From: Salisediminibacterium beveridgei
GTDB taxonomy: Bacteria > Bacillota > Bacilli > Bacillales > Salisediminibacteriaceae
NCBI RefSeq assembly: GCF_001721685.1
Contig: NZ_CP012502.1
Coordinates: forward strand, 2,604,001 to 2,668,000
DNA length: 64,000 nucleotides
Reading direction: 5' to 3'
Positions 51,876-60,557 of this stretch are shown here, piece after piece. Below the pieces are notes generated by a model. It was given only the letters and a program-made list of their open reading frames with translations. It was not told the origin of the DNA and did not search any database. Every line of letters starts with the position of its first letter. Positions within the stretch are counted from its first letter, which is position 1. Both the position numbers and the translations under genes were made by a program.

Positions 51876-52030
51876 ATTTTTTCATTCGGAGCTGTGCATT
51901 TCATGACGTTCGGGTATACGGAAGGGCACTTCGCAGGGTGGTCAAGCGCACTTCCTGATCCGTCGGACGCACCAACTGCCTTCTATTAAAAAAACACTCT
52001 GTCCGGTGGATAACAATCAACGTCATCCTT

Positions 52031-52068
52031 AAAACAGCCTCGGAAAATGGAGTCTCCGAGGCTGTTTT
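52031..52068. terminator. Hairpin terminator
   Basis: A 14-bp stem AAAACAGCCTCGGA/TCCGAGGCTGTTTT (52031-52044 with 52055-52068) lies downstream of hpt on the minus strand. It also works in the other direction. Confidence 0.85.
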
Positions 52069-52081
52069 CTATACCTGTCGA

Positions 52082-52624
52082 TTAATGTTTCACGCTGGCC
52101 GGGGCAACACTGGCGATATAAGGCAAGTTGCGGTATTGCTGGGCGTAGTCAATGCCATAACCGACGATGAATTCGTCAGGAATTTGAAAACCGACAAAAT
52201 TTAAGACCAGGTCGTCTACTTCGCGTCGTTCCGGTTTATCAAGAAGTGTGCAAATCTTCAGCGCCTTCGGCCGGTGCATCTTGAAATGATCCATCAAAAA
52301 ATGCAACGTCAGACCGCTGTCTACGATGTCTTCTACCACCACCACATTCTGATCGGTAATATTGGAGTCCAAATCTTTCAATAGCCGGACTTTCCCCGAA
52401 GATTCCGTCTGATTCCCGTAACTGGATACACTGATGAAGTCGATTTCCACACTGCCACTGATATGACGCATCAAATCTGCGGCAAACATAAAGGAGCCTT
52501 TCAAAACAGCCACCAGCGTGATCGACTCCCCTGTGAATGTTTCCTCAATTTCCAGCGCAAGTTCCTTCACTCGTTTTTGAATGACCTCTTCACTGAGCAA
52601 TGTTCCCTTGATTTCATATTCCAC
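52082..52624 (-). CDS. hpt: Hypoxanthine phosphoribosyltransferase
   Basis: A 180-residue purine salvage enzyme making IMP or GMP from hypoxanthine or guanine and PRPP. The PRPP motif is VVVEDIVDSGLTLHFL, preceded by IDFISVSSYGNQTESSG. The ADLMRHISGSVEIDF and VGYGIDYAQQYRNLPYI segments are standard. Usual length. It starts with GTG after GGGTGG. Here it is not next to tilS or ftsH, its usual Bacillus neighbours. Confidence 0.93.
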   Translation of the reverse strand: MEYEIKGTLLSEEVIQKRVKELALEIEETFTGESITLVAVLKGSFMFAADLMRHISGSVEIDFISVSSYGNQTESSGKVRLLKDLDSNITDQNVVVVEDIVDSGLTLHFLMDHFKMHRPKALKICTLLDKPERREVDDLVLNFVGFQIPDEFIVGYGIDYAQQYRNLPYIASVAPASVKH

Positions 52625-52747
52625 GTTCCATCCACCCTTTCAATTCTGATCAGCCTCTTTAATCTTATCAGAAAATCTAACAAAATAAAGACCGTATATG
52701 GTAGCATAAAAACATTGATTCGAATTGACTGAAAGGTGATGATCGAC

Positions 52748-53350
52748 GTGCAGGAAGCAACCATTTACCTCATACGCCACGGTGCAACCGGCTGGAATCA
52801 GACCGGCAGATATTTAGGGCATACCAATGAGCCCATTCTTGAAGAATCTTACCCGGTCATTGATAAACTGAAAACAGTAGCTGATTCACTTGAAAATCCG
52901 ATCGTGACATCGAGCGATTTGCTCCGTTGCACGCAAACCGCCTCAAGACTGTTCCCCGATACTGCCATTCATTTTGACCATCGTTTGCGGGAAATGAATT
53001 TTGGCGACTGGGAAGGCAAGACAAAAGAAGATCTCAAACAAAACCCGGATTTTGATACTTGGCTGTACTCCTTTCATGAGAGTACGATCCCGAACGGGGA
53101 AGGGGCGGCCGAATTCTCCAACCGCGTACTTGGCTGGTGGACTGAATACGCCAATCGTCCTGATTTGTTGGAAAGTTCACATGTCATCGTCGCGCACGGC
53201 GGGGTCATTCGCGTTCTGATGACACATTTAACCGGTACCGGACTTGAAACATTCTGGGATTGGCGGATCCCGCACGGCACTGCCATCCGGCTGACGCTCA
53301 CGAAGCAACAAGATGACTACCTGGCATCGGATTGGATCCGTTTGCCCTGA
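52748..53350 (+). CDS. Histidine phosphatase family protein
   Basis: A 200-residue phosphoglycerate-mutase-like phosphatase. The phospho-histidine motif is IYLIRHGATGWNQTGRYLG, the catalytic Glu region is LREMNFGDWEG and the second His is in VIVAHGGVIRVL. Close in form to CobC/PhoE-type phosphatases. Substrate unknown. The GTG at 52748 is chosen by spacing from AAAGGTG, and an ATG at 52739 is possible. Divergent from hpt. Confidence 0.87.
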   Translation: MQEATIYLIRHGATGWNQTGRYLGHTNEPILEESYPVIDKLKTVADSLENPIVTSSDLLRCTQTASRLFPDTAIHFDHRLREMNFGDWEGKTKEDLKQNPDFDTWLYSFHESTIPNGEGAAEFSNRVLGWWTEYANRPDLLESSHVIVAHGGVIRVLMTHLTGTGLETFWDWRIPHGTAIRLTLTKQQDDYLASDWIRLP

Positions 53351-53396
53351 TCACTCCGCAGTGATGCTCCTGAATCAGAGGGCCCCGCCTCCTGAT

Positions 53397-53813
53397 TCAG
53401 TGACATCCTTCTTCTTGCTCCATCAAATTCCTTAAATGAATCAGGGCCGATAACAGGATGCCTCTTTGAATCGCCGCGGCCAAAAACCCACATGAAAACC
53501 GGTCACCCCGCACATAATAAGTGATGAGAGCCTCTGTTTCGATATTGCTTAACGTTGAAATCTTCACCTCGTCGGGCAGGCAGTGCAAGTTCGATACAAT
53601 CTCCATGTACCCTTTTCTGAGAATCCCGTATGCCTGTGCATCTTTTTTGAATGCCGATACCCCTTCATCATAATCAGGCCCGCGAATCTGCATTACCCGG
53701 TGTGACGTGTTTTTTTGATCCGGCCAGGAGAAAAAAGGTACGTCGTCTCTCTTAAAATAGGCAATATAACGATTCAGAAATTCCAGCTTGGTATTCGATG
53801 TCACAGTCATCAT
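53397..53813 (-). CDS. Small protein resembling DUF6508 family
   Basis: A 138-residue protein with KLEFLNRYIAYFKRDD at the start, PDYDEGVSAFKKDAQAYGI in the middle and LITYYVRGDRFSCGFLAAA near the end. The order of these segments resembles DUF6508 proteins, whose function is unknown. No membrane helix or signal peptide. Start at 53813 with AAAAGGGG upstream. Confidence 0.6.
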   Translation of the reverse strand: MMTVTSNTKLEFLNRYIAYFKRDDVPFFSWPDQKNTSHRVMQIRGPDYDEGVSAFKKDAQAYGILRKGYMEIVSNLHCLPDEVKISTLSNIETEALITYYVRGDRFSCGFLAAAIQRGILLSALIHLRNLMEQEEGCH

Positions 53814-53938
53814 CCCCTTTTCAAGTTGATCTGTGTATCATTCTAGCGGTACCCCTGACAACTGCTGTCACGGAACATCAATTCGCTTCAAAAATATGCT
53901 ACACTTAATCCCACTTATAAATTTCAGGAGGTTTGACT

Positions 53939-54214
53939 ATGCTGCTATTTTCGATCGGTTTTATCGCATTCCTTGTGGTGCTCAACACGGTCATTATTCG
54001 CATCAGCCGTGGAGATCGTTGGAAACGGATCTTATCAGGAGCCGTTCTCCTCGTGATCGCTCCCCTCAGCTTCATCCTATCCATTACGCTGCTTCCTTCC
54101 ACTGGCGCTTTTAGTGAAAGTGGTTCAGCTGAAATCGCGACACTGATGACAACAACAACTCTCGTTGTCAATGGCATGATCCATATTGTAAAAGGCATAC
54201 TGACAAACGAATAA
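53939..54214 (+). CDS. Small three-helix membrane protein
   Basis: A 91-residue protein with three hydrophobic segments (about 2-24, 34-55 and 68-86) and a basic loop after the first (SRGDRWKR). No family recognised. AGGAGG lies 7 bases before the ATG at 53939. Confidence 0.7.
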   Translation: MLLFSIGFIAFLVVLNTVIIRISRGDRWKRILSGAVLLVIAPLSFILSITLLPSTGAFSESGSAEIATLMTTTTLVVNGMIHIVKGILTNE

Positions 54215-54257
54215 CAACCGTGCCGGACCTGATGCTGATCAGGTTCTTTTTGTTTAT

Positions 54258-54272
54258 TGATATCAATTATCA
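54258..54272. promoter_or_regulatory. Fur-box-like site
   Basis: TGATATCAATTATCA matches the Bacillus Fur consensus TGATAATNATTATCA at 12 of the 14 fixed positions. It lies about 110 bp before the promoter of the metal ATPase gene. Three copies of TCTCAATTA follow between 54290 and 54365 and may be additional regulator sites. Confidence 0.45.
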
Positions 54273-54365
54273 TTCACCTATTTGATAACCTCTCTCAATT
54301 ACCTGTATGATAGCTCCATTAGTTGATCATCATTCTCAATTAAGATTAATTTTCTCAATTAAGCG

Positions 54366-54393
54366 TTGAATTCTCTCTGTTTCATGGTATAGT
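54366..54393 (+). promoter_or_regulatory. Promoter of the metal ATPase gene
   Basis: TTGAAT at 54366-54371 and TATAGT at 54388-54393 with 16-base spacing. An AGGAGGG ribosome site follows 17 bases later. Confidence 0.6.
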
Positions 54394-54423
54394 AAAGATA
54401 AGGAGAGACAGGAGGGAATGACC

Positions 54424-56358
54424 ATGCAAACCGAATCAACCATCATCACCAATACGAATGAGAGCTACCAATCGCAGTGGCTGAGATCCCTCATGAGACA
54501 CCGCGAATTAATTTTTGCCGGCTTGGGCGGTTTATTTCTTTTCATCGGATTTATCCTCGATCGCCAGGAAGTGAGCACCGCCGCGGTACTCTTTTTCATC
54601 TTATCTTATGGTGTCGGCGGCTATTACAAAGCAAAAGAAGGGTTATATGACCTGTTGAATAATACGCGGCTGAACGCCGAAATTCTGATGATTCTGGCAG
54701 CTGTCGGGGCCGCATCCATCGGTTATTGGGAAGAAGGTGCCATTCTGATCTTCATTTTCTCCATCAGCGGCGCACTCGAAACGTACACGATGCAAAAAAG
54801 TGAGAAGGATCTCTCTTCACTCATTTCATTGGCACCCGACACCGCGACAATCATCACCACGGATGGTGACCACAAAACGATCCCTTTGGACGATGTTGCC
54901 ATCGGTGACCGCGTACTCGTTCGTCCAAATGAACGAATCCCCGTGGACAGTGTCGTCTTACAAGGCCATTCCACCGTTGATGAATCAACACTCACCGGTG
55001 AAGCCGTACCTGTCGAAAAAATTGAGGGCAGTGAACTGTTCAACGGCACGTTGAATAACAGCAGCTCCCTGACGGTGGAAGTGACCCGCCGGAATGAAGA
55101 TTCTTTGTTCCAGAAAATGATTACCCTGGTCCAGCAGGCCAAGACTGAACGTCCGGAAACCCAGCGCTGGATCGAGAAAATTGAAGGACCTTACGTCATC
55201 ACGGTTTTGATTATAACTGCCCTCATGCTCATCATCCCATATACCGTGTTCGGCTGGCCGTTCACAGACACATTTTACCGGGCGATGGTCCTGCTTGTTG
55301 TCGCTTCCCCTTGTGCCATCGTCGCTTCGGTCATGCCAGCCATGCTTTCAGCCATTTCAACCGGCGCACGTAACGGGGTGCTCATGAAAGGCGGGGTATT
55401 CATGGAGCAGCTCTCGAAGGCTGATGTCATCGCATTTGATAAGACCGGGACAATTACAGAAGGTGCCCCGAAAGTGACGCACTTCCTCACGCACGATCAG
55501 GAATCACGTGTGCTGGACATCGTGTCTGCCATTGAAAAACAATCAAATCACCCACTTGCTGAAGCCATCGTATCGTATTGTGATCGTCATGTACCCAAGG
55601 GCAAGGAAAAGGTTGAACTGAACAATGTGGAAGACGTTACCGGCTTCGGTGTCAAAGCCAGTGTCAATGGTGATGCCTGGTATGTAGGGAGCCTCAGCTA
55701 CATGAAGCGTATGGATGTGGCTAAGCAGGATGATCAATGGATGTCCACCATCACTGCGTGGCAAAAAGAAGGAAATACCATCGTTTGTGTCGCAAAGAAC
55801 CATGAACTCGCAGGGGTTTTCGCCATTAAGGATCAGCTCCGCAAAGGCGTCAAAGAAACGCTTGAAACCCTCCATAAAAACGGGATTCGTACCGTGATGA
55901 TTACCGGCGACCAGGAACAGACGGCCAAAGCAATTGCGCAGGAAGCCGGTGTTTCCGAATGGTTCTCAGAGAGCTTACCGGAGGAAAAAGTCCGCAAAGT
56001 GGAAAAACTGAAAGAATCCTATACGTCCGTCATCATGGTCGGCGACGGCGTCAACGATGCCCCGGCTCTTGCGAAAGCAGACATTGGTATCGCCATGGGT
56101 TCAGGAACCGATGTTGCGATTGATACAGCTGACCTCGTCCTGATGAAAAATGATCTTTCCAGAATTAATCTGTCCGTCAACCTGTCCAAGCGAATGAACC
56201 GGGTCATTATTCAAAATTTAATTTTCTCTGTCAGCGTCATCTTGATCCTGATCAGCGCAAACTTTTTTCAAAGTCTTACGCTCCCAATGGGGGTCATCGG
56301 TCATGAAGTCAGCACCATTCTCGTGATTCTGAATGGACTAAGGCTGTTGAAACCCTGA
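54424..56358 (+). CDS. P1B-type metal-transporting ATPase (ZosA/PfeT-like)
   Basis: A 644-residue P-type ATPase. Actuator TGEAVPVEK, phosphorylation site AFDKTGTITEG, hinge MVGDGVNDAPALAKAD. The membrane metal site is SPC (VVASPCAIVAS), not CPC, and the last helices carry GHEVSTILVILNGLRLL. This is the P1B-4 pattern of Bacillus ZosA/PfeT, tied to iron (or zinc/cobalt) export. No N-terminal metal-binding domain. The ATG at 54424 has better spacing from AGGAGGG than the one at 54418. Confidence 0.9.
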   Translation: MQTESTIITNTNESYQSQWLRSLMRHRELIFAGLGGLFLFIGFILDRQEVSTAAVLFFILSYGVGGYYKAKEGLYDLLNNTRLNAEILMILAAVGAASIGYWEEGAILIFIFSISGALETYTMQKSEKDLSSLISLAPDTATIITTDGDHKTIPLDDVAIGDRVLVRPNERIPVDSVVLQGHSTVDESTLTGEAVPVEKIEGSELFNGTLNNSSSLTVEVTRRNEDSLFQKMITLVQQAKTERPETQRWIEKIEGPYVITVLIITALMLIIPYTVFGWPFTDTFYRAMVLLVVASPCAIVASVMPAMLSAISTGARNGVLMKGGVFMEQLSKADVIAFDKTGTITEGAPKVTHFLTHDQESRVLDIVSAIEKQSNHPLAEAIVSYCDRHVPKGKEKVELNNVEDVTGFGVKASVNGDAWYVGSLSYMKRMDVAKQDDQWMSTITAWQKEGNTIVCVAKNHELAGVFAIKDQLRKGVKETLETLHKNGIRTVMITGDQEQTAKAIAQEAGVSEWFSESLPEEKVRKVEKLKESYTSVIMVGDGVNDAPALAKADIGIAMGSGTDVAIDTADLVLMKNDLSRINLSVNLSKRMNRVIIQNLIFSVSVILILISANFFQSLTLPMGVIGHEVSTILVILNGLRLLKP

Positions 56359-56374
56359 GCCATTCCCCATACGA

Positions 56375-56405
56375 AAAGGGCGCAGGTTAATCACCTGCAC
56401 CCTTT
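56375..56405. terminator. Bidirectional hairpin terminator
   Basis: A 13-position stem with one mismatch (56375-56387 with 56393-56405), A and T rich at the two ends, between convergent genes. Confidence 0.8.
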
Positions 56406-56412
56406 CTTTCAA

Positions 56413-57105
56413 TTATAACTCAGCCAATGCTTCATCAAAAATGGGCCATCTTTTTTCCCTTGCAATTGCTTCCATTTCCTCATTCGGATTCACCACAACA
56501 GGTGTCTGCACATATTCAAAAAGCGGAATATCCGTTTCACTGTCCGCATAGGCCCATGTGGAAAAAGCAGATTCTCCAAAGCCCGGATGCATCTCTTTTT
56601 CCTGTAACCATTTTTTGAGTTCTGTGACCTTCTCTTCTCCGTTTATAATCTTCTCTACCCGGCCGGTGCAGATCATGTCATCCGTAAACGTCAGGCGGGT
56701 ACTGATGATCTCTGCATCAAGCTCCAGTAAATCTCGAAAGGCTTCCAGAAACGGATGAAGCGCGCCGGACAGAATGATTATCGTATCCCCGCGTTTTTCA
56801 TGTTCTCGTAACTTTTCCACCAGTTCCATGTTGACATTGGACAGATCACTGCTTGCAAGCTCTTTAAAAAAATCATCCAGTTTCGTTTTACTCATCCCTT
56901 TGAATGTCTTCGCAAAACCACGGAAAAAACACATTCGCATTGCCTGTTTCCCTTTGAAAACCCGGGTAACCAGGGTGGCCAAAATCACCATGCCTAAAGT
57001 CAGCCATTGCTGATACCCAAACCATTTCTTTCCTGCTTTGAACATTGCTTTAAAAGAATCGCCCTGATAAAGCGTACCATCAAAATCCACTGTCACAATC
57101 GCCAT
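56413..57105 (-). CDS. HAD-IB family hydrolase
   Basis: A 230-residue phosphatase-like protein. Motif I is VDFDGTLYQGDS, motif II IILSGALHPF and motif III/IV YADSETDIPLFEY. The pattern is that of the HAD-IB (SerB-like) group, which often acts on phosphoserine or lipid head groups. A hydrophobic stretch at about 40-60 may be a membrane-facing cap. The ATG at 57105 lies 7 bases after AGAGGTGG. The upstream open extension has no ribosome site. Confidence 0.82.
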   Translation of the reverse strand: MAIVTVDFDGTLYQGDSFKAMFKAGKKWFGYQQWLTLGMVILATLVTRVFKGKQAMRMCFFRGFAKTFKGMSKTKLDDFFKELASSDLSNVNMELVEKLREHEKRGDTIIILSGALHPFLEAFRDLLELDAEIISTRLTFTDDMICTGRVEKIINGEEKVTELKKWLQEKEMHPGFGESAFSTWAYADSETDIPLFEYVQTPVVVNPNEEMEAIAREKRWPIFDEALAEL

Positions 57106-57224
57106 GTTCAATCCACCTCTGTTTCGTATAATGCATCCATTTTCCCTGAGATTCTGATTCAACACAAGTGAACAATGATTCATTTTCCAGATATTACACA
57201 CTTCAATAGAGTTTCCTCCACGGC

Positions 57225-59414
57225 TCAGGGTTCTCTGATCGACAGAAAATGCGCCACGACCTCTGGGTCGAACTGCCTGCCGGATTCTTTTTGCAAAACA
57301 GCCAGCGCATCTTCTTCCGGCATGGCTTCACGGTAAGCCTGCTTTGTCGTCATTGTCTCATAGGCTTCTGCCACAGCAATGATCCTCGCCTCCAGCGGAA
57401 TTTCTTGTTTCTTCAGCCCTTTTGGATATCCGCTCCCATCCCATTTTTCATGATGGGCCAGAACAATTTCAGATAAATTGCCGTATTGATTCACTGCGTT
57501 CAGGATATTGTAACCGACTTCAGGATGACGCTCGATCTCTTCACGTTCGTCTTCAGAAAGCCGGTCCGCCTTTACCATCATTTCCAGCGGCAGGGCCACT
57601 TTACCGATATCATGCACAAGGCCCGCCGTCTTCAGCTCCTGAATCCGCAAGCGGTCCACCCCCATTTCCGTGCCAATCATTTCGGCATACAAGCCAACAC
57701 GTTCGGCATGTTCCTCTTCGTTCGGAAAACTGTCAAAGAAGGTTTGCATGATCGTTTCAACTGCCTGATAAGCAATTTTTTGCTTGTCCGCTATTTTTTG
57801 ACGGTACATTTTTTCCTCTGCCTTACGAAGAATGTGCTCCGTCGGCTCTTCTTCACGGAATTTCGTTTCGAAACCGAACGATGCGGTGATCGGCAGACCA
57901 CCGACATTGAATTGTTTCAATCCTTCACTGATCCGCTCCACAATGATTTCCACTTCCTGCGGATCGGTTTTCGGAAGGACAATTGTAAACTCATCGCCTC
58001 CGACCCGGGCAATAATATCATCTGCTCTGCACTGCTGGCGAATGGTCTTTGCCACCTTCCGTAAGAGCTCATCCCCTTTGGCATGACCGAAGGCATCGTT
58101 TAAGAGTTTCAATCCGTTCACATCAAGAATCAGCACCGAGAGCGGGAAATTGCGCTCAGTGTTCAGGCGATTCAGTTCCTCTTCGAGGAATCTGCGGTTA
58201 TACAGATCCGTTAATTGGTCATGAAAACTCAAATATTCAATTTGTCTGATCCGTTCTTTCTCGACGGTGTGATCCCTGAAGACGATCACAGCTCCTTTGA
58301 CCCCGCCGTCAATCGATCGAATCGGAGCGGCGCTGTCTTCCACAGGGATTTCTTTCCCGTATTTATTTTTCAATAACTTGTCTTTTTCCATCTCCGAATT
58401 TTCTCCGGTTTTGAGGATTTTATACACCAGGCTGTCACACTTTTCACGGGTGTGTTCGTTGATGATGTAGAACACTTTATCAAAAAATTCACCGGTTGCT
58501 TCGTCCATCCTAAAACCCGTCAGCTTCTCCGCCATCCGATTCATCAACGTGACTCGCCCTTTATTATCCGTAGCAATGACGCCGTCCCCTAAAGACATTA
58601 ACGTCGTTCTGAACATCTCTTTTTCGAGATGAAGCGCTTCTTCAATCTGCTTGTAATCAGTAATATCCATTCCAATCCCCAGAAGGCCTGTAATCCGGTC
58701 TGCATCATCTTTTAATGGAACTTTTACCGACCTGACCGTATGAACCTCACCGTCACTGAATGTGATTTCTTCTTCACGTACAATCGTCTCTTCAGATTCA
58801 AAAGCATCCCGATCGCCCTCCTGGCAAACGGATTGCTGCATCCGATCCACCTGATAATTCTCTTGAAACCAGCGGTTCGACATCGGGATTGATCCGTCTG
58901 GCTTCACAAGCCAGAGCCCTGCAGGCATGTGGTCAAAAATCGATTCGAGCAGCCGGTTGTTTCGGGCTGTTTGTTCCTGATAATGAATAGCAGTCTGCTT
59001 TATGGACTCTTCTTCTGATACGTCCCGAAAATGGCCATGAAACCTGACGCTGCCATCTTCAAGGGATTCCGCCCGCGAATAACCCTGCACCCAGATCAAA
59101 CCGTATTCAGGATGATTGACCCGAAACCGCGCATCCCATAAGCCGCCTTCTTTTGCAACCTGGAACGTTACCGAGAACACATCGTCCAGGTCATCGGGAT
59201 GAATGGCGTCCAAAACCACTTGCTGATCCATCATGGCTTCTTCAGCTTTGCAGCCAAAAATGTCGCTGATCCCTTCGCTCGCGAAATCAAAGACCCCATT
59301 TCCAGAAGGCGTCACACGGTATTGGTACATCGCGCCAGGAACGTAGTTCATGAAGTCTGAGAGCTGTGTTACAGATATTAACGATGTTTCACATGTGTTT
59401 TTTTGCCTGGGCAT
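57225..59414 (-). CDS. PAS-GGDEF-HD-GYP c-di-GMP protein
   Basis: A 729-residue cytoplasmic protein. Three PAS-type domains (about 15-135, 145-265 and 270-390) are followed by a GGDEF domain with intact RVGGDEFTIVLP (about 480) and an HD-GYP domain. The latter has HDIGKVALPLEM, HPEVGYNIL and HHEKWDGSGYPKGL. It thus has both diguanylate cyclase and phosphodiesterase signatures. The PAS domains probably sense redox or small ligands. The ATG at 59414 follows AAGGAG by 8 bases. Confidence 0.9.
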   Translation of the reverse strand: MPRQKNTCETSLISVTQLSDFMNYVPGAMYQYRVTPSGNGVFDFASEGISDIFGCKAEEAMMDQQVVLDAIHPDDLDDVFSVTFQVAKEGGLWDARFRVNHPEYGLIWVQGYSRAESLEDGSVRFHGHFRDVSEEESIKQTAIHYQEQTARNNRLLESIFDHMPAGLWLVKPDGSIPMSNRWFQENYQVDRMQQSVCQEGDRDAFESEETIVREEEITFSDGEVHTVRSVKVPLKDDADRITGLLGIGMDITDYKQIEEALHLEKEMFRTTLMSLGDGVIATDNKGRVTLMNRMAEKLTGFRMDEATGEFFDKVFYIINEHTREKCDSLVYKILKTGENSEMEKDKLLKNKYGKEIPVEDSAAPIRSIDGGVKGAVIVFRDHTVEKERIRQIEYLSFHDQLTDLYNRRFLEEELNRLNTERNFPLSVLILDVNGLKLLNDAFGHAKGDELLRKVAKTIRQQCRADDIIARVGGDEFTIVLPKTDPQEVEIIVERISEGLKQFNVGGLPITASFGFETKFREEEPTEHILRKAEEKMYRQKIADKQKIAYQAVETIMQTFFDSFPNEEEHAERVGLYAEMIGTEMGVDRLRIQELKTAGLVHDIGKVALPLEMMVKADRLSEDEREEIERHPEVGYNILNAVNQYGNLSEIVLAHHEKWDGSGYPKGLKKQEIPLEARIIAVAEAYETMTTKQAYREAMPEEDALAVLQKESGRQFDPEVVAHFLSIREP

Positions 59415-59719
59415 GATCAGCACTCCTTATCAGTGACCTGAATCACTGTGTGAATCTATGTATGAATCGGGTTGTCACAAGCAACGTTCACATCGAAAAT
59501 CCTCATAATATGCTCAGGTCTATTATACTTTAAATAAGATGAAAAACTAGCATTTTTTCATTTCATCACCAATATTTCTAGTTCTTTAGTTTAGTTTTAT
59601 GTGTATTTTCAAATAATATTGTCGAATCTTCAGTTATTTTGGTTCCGATTTGGTATTTGAGTCCCGATCCTGCTATTCTGAATGGACACAACTCTTTGCA
59701 TCGGAAAGGAATCGATTCG

Positions 59720-60358
59720 ATGACCACTCACCGGTACCTCCTTTTCTATTCGCTTCTCTGTTTCGGTTTCTATAGTGTGCTCGCTCTTTTCATTACCCGT
59801 GAAACTGCATGGATAATCCGCATCGATGAGGCGATTCAGGCAAGCATGACAACGCACTCTCCCGACTGGCTCTATACCACGATGAACTGGTGGACGGATC
59901 TTGGCAGCGTCTCTTTTTTTACCACTGGGACCCTTTTGACTGCCTTGTTCATCTGGATACACCCTCGCATAAAGCCGGTTTGGGTCTTACCGCTCACCGT
60001 CAACATGCTCGGTATCTCGGCGTTGTCCACGTGGATGAAAGAAGTGACCGCGCGTCCACGTCCGAGTATCAATGAAACCGTGGACGCTGTCAGCTTCAGC
60101 TTCCCCAGTGCACACGCTTCCGGCAGTGCAGCCTTCTACGGGTTTCTGATCCTGCTGGTGACGCTTCATGTATCGCATTCCCGCTTGAAAATCAGCCTGA
60201 ACCTGGTTCTTCTGTTTATGATGCTCACGGTCTCATTCAGCCGTCTGATTCTGAATGTTCACTTCTTTTCAGACATGCTCGGCGGATTGCTCCTTGGTGC
60301 CGGCTGGCTTTTCATTGCAATCAGGACAGGCATTTTCCTTGATCAAAAGACTCGCTGA
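59720..60358 (+). CDS. PAP2-family membrane phosphatase
   Basis: A 212-residue protein with six membrane helices. The phosphatase signature is complete: KEVTARPRPS (KxxxxxxRP), FPSAHASGS (PSxH) and SRLILNVHFFSDMLGG (SRxxxxxHxxxD). It probably dephosphorylates undecaprenyl diphosphate or phosphatidate outside the membrane. The ATG at 59720 follows AAAGGA. The open frame upstream to 59639 lacks a site. Confidence 0.88.
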   Translation: MTTHRYLLFYSLLCFGFYSVLALFITRETAWIIRIDEAIQASMTTHSPDWLYTTMNWWTDLGSVSFFTTGTLLTALFIWIHPRIKPVWVLPLTVNMLGISALSTWMKEVTARPRPSINETVDAVSFSFPSAHASGSAAFYGFLILLVTLHVSHSRLKISLNLVLLFMMLTVSFSRLILNVHFFSDMLGGLLLGAGWLFIAIRTGIFLDQKTR

Positions 60359-60557
60359 CACACTATCACATTAAATCGATCTATACACTGGGTTTATTTT
60401 CACAAAAAATTCATATTTCATCGGAACGTCCTCTATCTTCCTCTTGTAATTTAAGCTACAATGTAGGTATTGAACCGCCTGCGGCCGTTCATCTAACCAA
60501 TGCGGGCTGAAAATCAGGCTGTACAGCACGACAGAACAGATAGAAGGGGGAAGTAAG

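Larger units (their letters stand above)
51156..51890 (+). repeat. Inverted duplication arm B (DoxX gene with promoter and terminator)
   Basis: An almost exact reverse copy of 34443-35169. It includes the promoter palindrome, the leader, the gene and its terminator. Confidence 0.9.

Noticed and set aside
53370..53400. Inverted repeat CTGAATCAG/CTGATTCAG as a terminator
   Set aside because: It lacks a T run on either strand and the loop is large, so support is too weak to call.
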